Shown here in pieces: positions 52,235 to 59,981 of a DNA stretch of 64,000 nucleotides. This DNA comes from Myxococcota bacterium (lineage in GTDB: Bacteria; Myxococcota; XYA12-FULL-58-9; JALHOP01), in the NCBI GenBank assembly GCA_022842935.1, contig JALHOP010000010.1:232144-296143 (forward strand), in the 5' to 3' direction. A program made the position numbers and the translations under genes. How positions within the stretch are numbered: position 1 is the stretch's first letter; each line of letters starts with the position of its first letter. Under the pieces are notes generated by a model, which was given only the letters and a program-made list of their open reading frames with translations, did no database searches and was not told the origin of the DNA.

Positions 52235-54489
52235 GCGCTCTTCCTTCGGGCCGACAACAGGTCGTCCACCGCGTCCATGAGCTGCTCAGGCATCAGCGGC
52301 ACATGGTGTAAGGCCGGGTGCGGGGCACCGAGAGCCTCCTCAATGGCGTTGACGATCGCTGGCGCCGGACCGTCCATAGGGAGCTCGCCGATGCCCTTTG
52401 CGCCGCTGGGTCCGTGTGGATACGGAACCTCGTCGAAGAACACCCGGATGGCCGGCACATCGACGCTAGTGGGCACGATGTAGTTGGTGAACTGGCCATT
52501 GGCCATGCGACCTTCCCGCCAAACCACGTTTTCGTAGAGGGCAAAGCCAATGCCTTGTGCGACGCCACCTTCGATCTGGCCGGCAGCTAGCACCGGATGA
52601 ATCACGCGGCCGACCTCTTGAAGTGCCACGAAGTCTTCGACGCGCGCTTCGTAGGTGACGGTGTCCAACGCGACCGTCGCGACATAGACCGCCCACGCGT
52701 ACGTTCCGTAGGCGTCGCCTCGGTAGCTCTGATCGTCCCATGCGATGCCGTCGGGCGGGCTGTATTGCGCCATCGACCGCAGAGACCCGACGGTCGCGAT
52801 GTACTTCTTCACAGCCGCCCTAAACTGCTGGGGGGTGTAGGGCTCGCTGAGCAGACCGGCCTGCACCAAGATCTGTTTGATGCCGAGCGCCGCTTGCTCG
52901 ACCAGCTTCCCAACCACCATGGTAGTACGTGACGCGACAGTTGGTCCGCTATTGGGAACAACAGACGTATCGGGCTGTGCGACCTCGACGTCATCCCAAT
53001 CGAGACCGAGCGCCTGAGCCGCGATCTGCGTGAAGATGGTGTTGGTACCCTGTCCTATCTCGGTGCTCGCGGCGAGAACCCTGACCTTGCCCTCAGCGGT
53101 GCCGGTGGCTCCGACCACCGACGCTAGGTACTTCTCACCCGACCCGGTGAAGCCCGAGCCGTGCATGAAGCTCGCGAAGCCGATGCCACGTTTGACGCTG
53201 CGACCGGGGTTTTCGCGCGCAAACCGTTCGCGCTTCGCGTCGTAGTCCGCTTCAGCGAGCGCGCGTCGGAGAATGCTCGGCATATCGACAGGCTCTTTGA
53301 TGAGCTGGTGTGTCGCCGTGGTGTCGCCCTGCTTGATGAAGTTCTTGAGGCGGAGCGCTTCCGGGGTGAGCCCAACGGCACGCGCGACCTTATTCATGTG
53401 CCGCTCGAGTCCGAAGATGCTCTGAGGCGCGCCGAAGCCGCGAAAGGCGCCGTGTGGCGGATGGCTAGTGGCGACGGCACGCGCGCGGATACGCACGTTG
53501 TCGATCGAGTAGGGGCCCGCGGCGTGGATCGTGCCGCGCGAGAGAACGACTGGTGACAACGTGTTGTAGGCACCGCCGTCGATGACGAAGTCGATGTCCA
53601 TTGCCACGATCGTGCCGTCTTTGGTGACGGCGGTGCGGTGCTTGGTACGCGAGGGATGGCGCTTGGTGGTGGCTACCATGTCCTCGGCACGGTCGTAGAT
53701 CATCTTGACCGGCTTGCCGGCTTTGCGGGCGAGCAGCGCGGCGTGTCCGGCGATGAGCGACGGATACTCTTCTTTGCCGCCGAAGCCGCCGCCCGTCTCC
53801 GTCTGCACGACCCTGATCTTGTCGGCCGGAAGACCAAACAGGCCGAGCAGCGCCTTGTGCACGTAATACGGACACTGCAGCGAGCCCCAGACCGTCACCG
53901 AATTCTCGTCAGCGACGGCAATGACGCCGTTGTTCTCGATGTAGAGCTGCTCTTGCGCGCCGGTCGAGTATTCGCCTTCGACGACGATGATGTCCGCTCG
54001 CGCGAACACGGCGTCGACATCACCTTTGGTGAGGTTGTATTCCTTGAAGATGTTGTCTTCGCCCCAGATCACGGGGTCTTTGGCGAGCGACTTGTCGATG
54101 TCGAAGAGGGCCGGGAGCTTCTCGATATCGAAGCGAACGGCGTTGCGCGCGCGCTCGAGGAGATGACGGTCGGCATGCGCGAGCAACAGGACCGGCTCTT
54201 CGGCATGCCGGAGCTCGGTCGCCGCCAGGAAAGGCTGGTCGTTGGTGAGCAACGCGACGTGGTTGCGCTCCGCTGGGATGTCGGCGGCAGAGACCACGAT
54301 GATCTCGTTCCAGGGAACGCCATCGGCAAAGCTAACCCCGCGCAGGCGACCTCGCGCGACCGGACTGCGCACGGTCACGCCATACAGCGCATCGGGCATG
54401 CGCATGTCGTCGATATAGCGAGCCCGTCCGGTAACCTTGTCCGGGCCCTCTTTTCGCGGAACCGATTTACCAACTAGCGCGTCAGGCAC
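52231..54489 (-). CDS. Molybdenum-binding large subunit of a xanthine-dehydrogenase-family enzyme
   Basis: 752 residues from a GTG. It has the N-terminal KVTGRARYIDDMRMPDALYG domain, the cofactor motif TGGGFGGKEEYPS, AFRGFGAPQ (the Arg/Phe active-site loop of xanthine dehydrogenases, not the AYxCSFR of CO dehydrogenases), ASTEIGQGTNTIFTQIAAQ, and the catalytic Glu in GAKGIGELPM near the C-terminus. It hydroxylates an aromatic heterocycle or aldehyde; a purine such as hypoxanthine/xanthine is the best guess. No other purine-catabolism genes are adjacent. First of five coupled genes; it starts nine bases after gltJ. Confidence 0.9.
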   Translation of the reverse strand: MPDALVGKSVPRKEGPDKVTGRARYIDDMRMPDALYGVTVRSPVARGRLRGVSFADGVPWNEIIVVSAADIPAERNHVALLTNDQPFLAATELRHAEEPVLLLAHADRHLLERARNAVRFDIEKLPALFDIDKSLAKDPVIWGEDNIFKEYNLTKGDVDAVFARADIIVVEGEYSTGAQEQLYIENNGVIAVADENSVTVWGSLQCPYYVHKALLGLFGLPADKIRVVQTETGGGFGGKEEYPSLIAGHAALLARKAGKPVKMIYDRAEDMVATTKRHPSRTKHRTAVTKDGTIVAMDIDFVIDGGAYNTLSPVVLSRGTIHAAGPYSIDNVRIRARAVATSHPPHGAFRGFGAPQSIFGLERHMNKVARAVGLTPEALRLKNFIKQGDTTATHQLIKEPVDMPSILRRALAEADYDAKRERFARENPGRSVKRGIGFASFMHGSGFTGSGEKYLASVVGATGTAEGKVRVLAASTEIGQGTNTIFTQIAAQALGLDWDDVEVAQPDTSVVPNSGPTVASRTTMVVGKLVEQAALGIKQILVQAGLLSEPYTPQQFRAAVKKYIATVGSLRSMAQYSPPDGIAWDDQSYRGDAYGTYAWAVYVATVALDTVTYEARVEDFVALQEVGRVIHPVLAAGQIEGGVAQGIGFALYENVVWREGRMANGQFTNYIVPTSVDVPAIRVFFDEVPYPHGPSGAKGIGELPMDGPAPAIVNAIEEALGAPHPALHHVPLMPEQLMDAVDDLLSARRKSA
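53246..53258. repeat. TCCGCTTCAGCGA copy of the recurrent motif
   Basis: Near-full copy in the large subunit gene; coding strand GCT GAA GCG GAC (Ala-Glu-Ala-Asp). Confidence 0.5.
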
Positions 54490-54498
54490 CGGGCGAGA

Positions 54499-56244
54499 CT
54501 AGCGCACAGTGATAGGCAGCGGGAAGTTGGTGATCGGGGCGCCGCTCTTCGACGCCGCGAACTTCCAGGACCCCATGACGCGCGCGAAGCAGGACGGCAA
54601 GGAGGTATTCATCACCTCTTGCGGTCCCTTCAGACGCGCGGCCGTCACCGAGCCGTTCGGGTTGATGGTCCAGTCGAGGACGAACTGGACACGCCCCGGC
54701 TGAATCTCTTCCTTCGAGCGGGCGGCGGTGACACACGGGCCCAGCTTCGAGCCGTTGGCCTTGACGCCATCGATGATGTCTTCCTTCGATAGCGCTTCCT
54801 TGACCGAGGCCTGCTGCTGTTGCTGCTTCTGACCTTGTTCGATCTGCTCGAGCGGATCGTCGCTCGGCTTGGGGGCCTTGGTCTTCGCCTTCTCTGGCGT
54901 GCGGTCGCCTCTGTCACGGTCAGGATCGTTGTGGGCCGCTTTCGCCTTCGCTGGCGGGTCGTTCTTGGCGACCGGCGGTGGCATGGGAGGCGCGACTGGA
55001 GGCGCGGTCGGATCGACTGGGGCCGGGGGTGGCGTGGGCGTCGGCGCGGGCACCGGCACCTGCTGGACGATGACCTGCGGCTGTTGATGCTGCATCTGCC
55101 AGACCATGAAGCCACCGAGACCCAAGACGGCGACGACGAGCAGGCCAACGACGATTTTGGTTCCCAGGCCGCTGCCGCTGCTGCGGCGGGCGCTCGGCAC
55201 AGACCAGGCAGGACTACCGCTCGACGAGAAGCTGTCGCTTGCGGGAGTGGGGGTGGACGTAGCCGCCTGCCCCATCGTGATAGGCGTGCCACCGCCGGTG
55301 TTGCCGGACCCGAAGATGTCATTGGCGCCGATGTTGAGCCCGAGCCCCTCCATGCCCTTCGGGGCCGACGCCGGTTCTGGAGCATCAGGCTTCTTGGCGA
55401 CCAGCTCTTCTTGCACGAGCGACGACAAGGCGCTCGCGGCAGATGGACGCCACGACGGCTCATCGGCCATTTCTTGCGGCGCGTAGGCCTGCATGCCCAT
55501 CGCCGAACCGGCCGCGGCGGTTGCCCCGCTCCGCGCCATGCTGCGCTGCACTTGCGGTCGCTCGGTAATGAGGTAGGCGAGCTCAGGCACATCGACCAGC
55601 GGAATCCAGTCCGCCATACCGGCCTTCCACACGAGCGTGTCTTCGTCGATCTCTTTGTTGTCCCACCGTTCTTCGACCTCGGCGAGGTTCACGGGACCAA
55701 CCTGTGCGTCTTCGATGGCCACGTACCATACGCGTTCGCCGCCGCGATCGCTCGAGACCGGCGCCTGCTGCTGCTCGAGCTGGCCGAGCGCCATGTCGGT
55801 ATCGCCGCCGTGTCCTCCAAACGAGCTCTGAAAACCGAAGGCACCGCTGTCCCCGCCACCTTCACTTGCGTGATTGCCGTTGCTGTACGAACCGTTCGTG
55901 CCCTCATTTTGGGGCGCGGAAGCCTCGCCCTGCTCGCCGCCAAACATAGAGTTGAACGCACCGCCGAGGTCGCCTTGAGGCGCTGGACTGCTGGTCTGGG
56001 TGTCGCCGAACGAGCCCCCCATGCCGGAGGCGCTCATCGAGCTCATGCCGCTCGACGCGACGCCCGCGCTCGCACTCAATCCAGCGTCCGCCATGGCCGG
56101 CGAAGACGATGCCGCAGCTTCAGGAGCGGGCTTGACGACAATCATGTTGCCGCACTTCTTGCACTTAACTTTGACGCCACGAGCGCCGACCTTTTCGTCA
56201 GCGATCATGTACTGGGCGCCACAACTGTCGCAGGCAAACCGCAT
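54499..56244 (-). CDS. gltJ: GltJ (AgmX)-like inner-membrane protein
   Basis: 581 residues. The N-terminal MJ0042 zinc ribbon (C5, C8, C28, C31) is followed by a Ser/Gly-rich linker and a GYF domain at about 172-224 (VWYVAIEDAQVGPVNLAEVEE...WIPLVDVPEL). One span lies at about 363-383. A Pro-rich periplasmic linker leads to a TonB-like AgmX/PglI C-terminal domain at about 490-581 (SKLGPCVTAARSKEEIQPGRVQFV, FAASKSGAPITNFPLPITVR). This is the complete GltJ/AgmX architecture. In M. xanthus its zinc ribbon and GYF domain face the cytoplasm and respond to MglA to control focal-adhesion assembly. Here it lies 35 kb from gltG. Confidence 0.9.
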   Translation of the reverse strand: MRFACDSCGAQYMIADEKVGARGVKVKCKKCGNMIVVKPAPEAAASSSPAMADAGLSASAGVASSGMSSMSASGMGGSFGDTQTSSPAPQGDLGGAFNSMFGGEQGEASAPQNEGTNGSYSNGNHASEGGGDSGAFGFQSSFGGHGGDTDMALGQLEQQQAPVSSDRGGERVWYVAIEDAQVGPVNLAEVEERWDNKEIDEDTLVWKAGMADWIPLVDVPELAYLITERPQVQRSMARSGATAAAGSAMGMQAYAPQEMADEPSWRPSAASALSSLVQEELVAKKPDAPEPASAPKGMEGLGLNIGANDIFGSGNTGGGTPITMGQAATSTPTPASDSFSSSGSPAWSVPSARRSSGSGLGTKIVVGLLVVAVLGLGGFMVWQMQHQQPQVIVQQVPVPAPTPTPPPAPVDPTAPPVAPPMPPPVAKNDPPAKAKAAHNDPDRDRGDRTPEKAKTKAPKPSDDPLEQIEQGQKQQQQQASVKEALSKEDIIDGVKANGSKLGPCVTAARSKEEIQPGRVQFVLDWTINPNGSVTAARLKGPQEVMNTSLPSCFARVMGSWKFAASKSGAPITNFPLPITVR

Positions 56245-56485
56245 ACTGGGCGGCTCCGAAGCTTGAGAATACGAAAGGCTTGACTCCCCGCAGGGGACAC
56301 CGCGCGGGGAAACAGACTCGCGAGGTAAGCGTAACCCACACGAGAATACTGCGCAAATTACCCGGCCGGACGCGTTTGGGCAACCCGTGCCAAGCGCGGT
56401 GTGTCAATTCGCGCTGCGGTCGATTGGGGCGGACCATGAGCACAGGTCTTTGTTTTCACTGCGAAAAGGCCTAGGTTTAGCGCCC

Positions 56486-57343
56486 ATGCGCTTCGTTTCG
56501 TTCACCGTCCAAGGACGCCCCAGCTTCGGGGTGGTTACCGGAGCAGGCATCGTCGACCTTGGCGCACGCTTCAGTCGCATTGTCCCAGACCTCGGCACGT
56601 TTCTCGAAGCCCGGGCTCTCGACGTCGCTCCCGCGGTCAACGCAGCATGGGAGGCCGACTACCGACTCGACGAGGTGCAGCTTCTGCCGGTCATACCCAA
56701 GCCGGCCAAGATCATCTGCGTCGGCGTGAACTACGACGAACATCGGCAGGAGATGGGCCGCGAGACCGCAAGCTACCCCACTCTCTTCACGCGCTTCGCC
56801 GATACTCTGGTGGGTCACAACGGCAGCATCGTGCGGCCGCGGGTGTCGACATCGCTCGACTTCGAGGGCGAGCTCGCGTTCGTCATCGGCCGCGAGGCAA
56901 AAGCGGTCAAGGTCGACCATGCCATGGGCCATGTCGCGGGCTTCACCTGCTTCAACGACGCAACGCTCCGTGATTGGCAGCGCCACACCAGCCAGTTCGT
57001 CCCGGGAAAGAACTTTTTCTCGACTGGCGCGCTGGGGCCCCAGCTGGTCACGCCCGATGAGGTGCCCGACTTCGGCGGGCGATCTCTCACGACCCGCTTG
57101 AACGGACAGGTCATGCAGGCGGCAACGCTCGGTCAGATGATCTTCTCGGTGCCCGAAATCGTGGCGTACGTCACTAGCTTCACCCGTCTGGTGCCAGGCG
57201 ACGTCATCGCGACGGGCACGCCCGCGGGCGTCGGAGCCAAACGCACACCACCGGTCTTCATGAAGCCGGGCGACATCATCGAGGTGATCATCGACGGCGT
57301 TGGGCACCTGAAGAACACCATCGTCGACGAGCTCGCCGCCTGA
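56486..57343 (+). CDS. Fumarylacetoacetate hydrolase family protein
   Basis: 285 residues from the ATG at 56486; the upstream in-frame ATG at 56387 adds a stretch without family similarity. The FAH fold motifs are clear: KIICVGVNYDEHRQEMGRE, PTLFTRFADTLVGH, LDFEGELAFVIGR with the metal-binding Glu residues, GFTCFNDATLRDWQ, and DVIATGTPAGVGAKR. Members cleave C-C bonds or hydrate acyl-pyruvates or ureidoglycolate; which substrate is not clear. Two bases separate it from the next gene, so they are one operon. Divergent from gltJ over 241 bases that hold no recognised feature. Confidence 0.9.
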   Translation: MRFVSFTVQGRPSFGVVTGAGIVDLGARFSRIVPDLGTFLEARALDVAPAVNAAWEADYRLDEVQLLPVIPKPAKIICVGVNYDEHRQEMGRETASYPTLFTRFADTLVGHNGSIVRPRVSTSLDFEGELAFVIGREAKAVKVDHAMGHVAGFTCFNDATLRDWQRHTSQFVPGKNFFSTGALGPQLVTPDEVPDFGGRSLTTRLNGQVMQAATLGQMIFSVPEIVAYVTSFTRLVPGDVIATGTPAGVGAKRTPPVFMKPGDIIEVIIDGVGHLKNTIVDELAA

Positions 57344-57344
57344 C

Positions 57345-58001
57345 ATGGGCGACCCAGTTCTATGCGTCTTCGCGCGGGCACCCCTCCCGGGTCGCTGCAA
57401 GACAAGGCTTGCTGCGACGATCGGTGACCATCCTGCCGCCGAGCTTTACGCGGCGATGCTGTCGGACACGCTCGAGCGTATGTCTTCCATCACGAACGCA
57501 CGAAAAGTGTTGCTCGCGGCGCCCGAGCACGACGGTGTAGCTGCCTTGCGGGGGCTCGCGCCCGCTGGGTGGGATGTGGTGCCACAACACACGGGAGACC
57601 TGACGGCCCGCCTGAGCGATGCATTCGCGTCCTTGGGGAACGGTGGCACCGTCGTTTGCGTTGGAAGCGACGCGCCGCTGGTTCCTATCGATGCTCTGCA
57701 AGTCGCTTTAGCGGACGCAGATCATGACGTCGTCGTTGGCCCGAGCCGCGATGGCGGCTACTGGGCCATCGGCATGCGACGCCCCATTCCACGCCTTCTC
57801 GTCGACATGCCCTGGAGCAGCGACCGCGTGAGCGCCGAGACCCTCGAGCGCTGCCAAGCTCTAGGCCTTGCTGTACGTTTGCTCCCCGAAAGCTTCGACG
57901 TCGACGAGGTCGCCGACATCGAAGCCCTCGCGAGTGCCATTGGGCTGCGACCGGGTGCCGCGCCGCGTTGTGAAGCGTGGCTGCGCGCCTACCGCCCTTA
58001 A
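57345..58001 (+). CDS. DUF2064 / CofC-like nucleotidyl- or glycosyltransferase
   Basis: 218 residues. The N-terminus LCVFARAPLPGRCKTRL and CVGSDAPLVPIDAL, VVGPSRDGGYWAIGM are the signature of the TIGR04282 / DUF2064 family (rSAM/selenodomain-associated transferase 1), GT-A-like proteins whose substrate is generally unknown. Ends back-to-back with the next gene's stop on the other strand. Confidence 0.8.
   Translation: MGDPVLCVFARAPLPGRCKTRLAATIGDHPAAELYAAMLSDTLERMSSITNARKVLLAAPEHDGVAALRGLAPAGWDVVPQHTGDLTARLSDAFASLGNGGTVVCVGSDAPLVPIDALQVALADADHDVVVGPSRDGGYWAIGMRRPIPRLLVDMPWSSDRVSAETLERCQALGLAVRLLPESFDVDEVADIEALASAIGLRPGAAPRCEAWLRAYRP
57706..57714. repeat. CTTTAGCGG copy of the recurrent motif
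   Basis: Lies in GTCGCTTTAGCGGAC (57702-57716), inside the DUF2064 gene; frame GCT TTA GCG GAC (Ala-Leu-Ala-Asp) with the Leu codon TTA. Confidence 0.5.
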
Positions 58002-58808
58002 CTACTTGCGCACGAAGCGCAGCGTCATGCGGTCACTCTCACCGATGGCGGCGTACTTCTCGCGGTCCTGGTCTTTGAGCGCGAATGTCGGAGGCAGCGC
58101 CCAGACACCTTCGGGGTAGTCTTTGGTATCCTTCGGGTTGGCGTTGATCTCGCTCTTCGCGTCGAGGGCGAAGCCCTTGGCCTCCACGGTGCTGATGACC
58201 CATGCCTCGGGCACGTAGCCCGTATCGCCGCCCTTGGCTGGGTCGGCGCCAGGATTCGCCCGGTGGTCGACAACCCCGAAGACGCCGCCTGGCTTGAGGA
58301 CGTTATGGACCGCCTCGAGCAGCTGCTCCATTTCGGCGGGCTTGAGGTTGTGGAGACTGCGGAAGGTGACGACCATGTCGGCGCTACCAGCCGGTCCCAG
58401 GTCCCATGCATCGAGCGGCTGAATACGGGTCTGGGCCTTGACGAACTTGTCGGGCGCGGTCGCCATGCGCTCAGTGAGCGCTTTGGCGTACTTCACGCCC
58501 GGGCCGTCTTCTGGACCATTCGGATCAGCGATCGGCAGCACCAGCTGACCCTTTTCGGCCAGCACGGGCGCGAGGATGGCCGTGTACCAGCCACGGCCGG
58601 GCATCAACTCGACCACGGTCATGTCGTCGCGGAGCCCGAAAAACGCGAGCGTCTCGCGTGGATGACGAAACGCGTCGCGCGCACGTTCCTCGTCGCTACG
58701 ATGCGCACCTGCGAGGGCGCTGTCCATTTTAGCGGTTGTTACCGAAGGCGCGGTCGTGGCGCAGGCGGCACAAAGCGCGAGCGCGGAGAGCATGAGTGAA
58801 TTTTTCAT
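58002..58808 (-). CDS. Lipoprotein-signal SAM-dependent methyltransferase-like protein
   Basis: 268 residues. MKNSLMLSALALCAAC is a lipoprotein signal (lipobox CAAC, Cys 16). The mature part is a class I methyltransferase-like fold: TVVELMPGRGWYTAIL (motif I), LVLPIADPNG, SADMVVTFRSLHNL, VLKPGGVFGVVDHR. It matches the group of predicted methyltransferases with N-terminal signals (COG4798). Exported SAM enzymes are puzzling because the periplasm should lack SAM; the fold may have another use. Its stop is directly next to the convergent stop at 58001. Confidence 0.8.
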   Translation of the reverse strand: MKNSLMLSALALCAACATTAPSVTTAKMDSALAGAHRSDEERARDAFRHPRETLAFFGLRDDMTVVELMPGRGWYTAILAPVLAEKGQLVLPIADPNGPEDGPGVKYAKALTERMATAPDKFVKAQTRIQPLDAWDLGPAGSADMVVTFRSLHNLKPAEMEQLLEAVHNVLKPGGVFGVVDHRANPGADPAKGGDTGYVPEAWVISTVEAKGFALDAKSEINANPKDTKDYPEGVWALPPTFALKDQDREKYAAIGESDRMTLRFVRK

Positions 58809-58934
58809 GCGCTCCCCTTAGCAAAGGCATCGGCGGCTGGGAACAACCCAGGCAAGGGCCTCGAGCCTATCGTGGCATGGCGGTACGGCAGTGGAGATTT
58901 GTGGGGGGGGAGCGCGGCGCGGTAACTTGCGACG

Positions 58935-59969
58935 ATGTTCGCTACCGAATCCGAAGCACGCTCTGCTTTAGAAGACTCGATGGACGCGTCGGACGTGGCG
59001 CTCGCGATGGCGGCTCTTGCGCCGGCTGTGTGCTTCAGTGACGGAACGGATCGCCCTGGAGGCTCGAAGCTCGGCGGCTGCCCCGAGCTCGCGCGCGGAG
59101 TGGCCTGGCCCATGCGCAAGGCTCTCGAAAACCTCGATGACGTCGTACGGCGGGGTGGCAGTAGCCACGCCGAGCACATCGCAACCTACGGGCGAGACGA
59201 TGTCCCCTTCCCTTTCTTTGCGCAGATCGACTGCGCGGAGGTTCGCCGTGCCGCACCCGATGTCGCGCGTGACCTCCCCGAGCGCGGCAGACTGCTCTTC
59301 TTCTATGACATATGGTGTGGACCCTGGGGTGACGACGACGTGTCGGCGCTCGTTCTCCACGACGTCACGCCGGCCGCGAAGCTCGTCGCCTGCACGCCCC
59401 CCAAGGCGCTCCTTGCCATCGAGGAACAGGAACGCGACGCCTGGCGCGCCGCGATGGTCGCGGCCAAGCTCGACCCGAACGAATACGACGCGCCGCGATG
59501 TATCCACCCCACGCGCGCGCTTGCCCCCGAGCGTTCGCTCGTCTTGCCGGACTTCATGAGCTTCGATGCACGGCGCCATCCTGCGCTCCTCGCGCGTGCC
59601 GACGACGATGACTTCTCCGAAGCGTACGGCGCCTTCGCCGACTGGGGTGGCGGTCTCTTCGAGGGCCCGGACGGTGGCGCACGCCTGCATCGGATGCTCG
59701 GCCCGCCGGTGTGTGTGCAACGCGACCCGCGGGTGCACGGCGTGCTGCAAGACGACGCGACGCGATGGACCAACCCCGGCTGGTCCGACCCTGCATTTCG
59801 CGAGCGCATCGCCTCGGACGGACTCGCCTGGCGGGTGCTGCTTCAGATCGATCTCGCCGACCTCACACAGGTGCGGCTCACCGAGGGCGTCGTCTACTTC
59901 ATCATCCGCGCCGACGCACTCGCAGCCGGAGACTTCTCCGGCGTGCGTGCCGTCTATCAGCAGACCTGA
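58935..59969 (+). CDS. DUF1963 (YwqG-like) family protein
   Basis: 344 residues. The DUF1963 pattern is recognisable: SKLGGCPELARGVAWP, FPFFAQIDCAEVRR, GRLLFFYDIWCGPWG, the central GGARLHRMLGPPVCVQ and the end WRVLLQIDLADLTQVRL...VYFIIRADALAAGDF. The family is widespread and uncharacterised; no catalytic site is assigned. No signal peptide. It ends 12 bases before the convergent gltI gene. Confidence 0.85.
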   Translation: MFATESEARSALEDSMDASDVALAMAALAPAVCFSDGTDRPGGSKLGGCPELARGVAWPMRKALENLDDVVRRGGSSHAEHIATYGRDDVPFPFFAQIDCAEVRRAAPDVARDLPERGRLLFFYDIWCGPWGDDDVSALVLHDVTPAAKLVACTPPKALLAIEEQERDAWRAAMVAAKLDPNEYDAPRCIHPTRALAPERSLVLPDFMSFDARRHPALLARADDDDFSEAYGAFADWGGGLFEGPDGGARLHRMLGPPVCVQRDPRVHGVLQDDATRWTNPGWSDPAFRERIASDGLAWRVLLQIDLADLTQVRLTEGVVYFIIRADALAAGDFSGVRAVYQQT

Positions 59970-59981
59970 ACCGCGGCGCCC

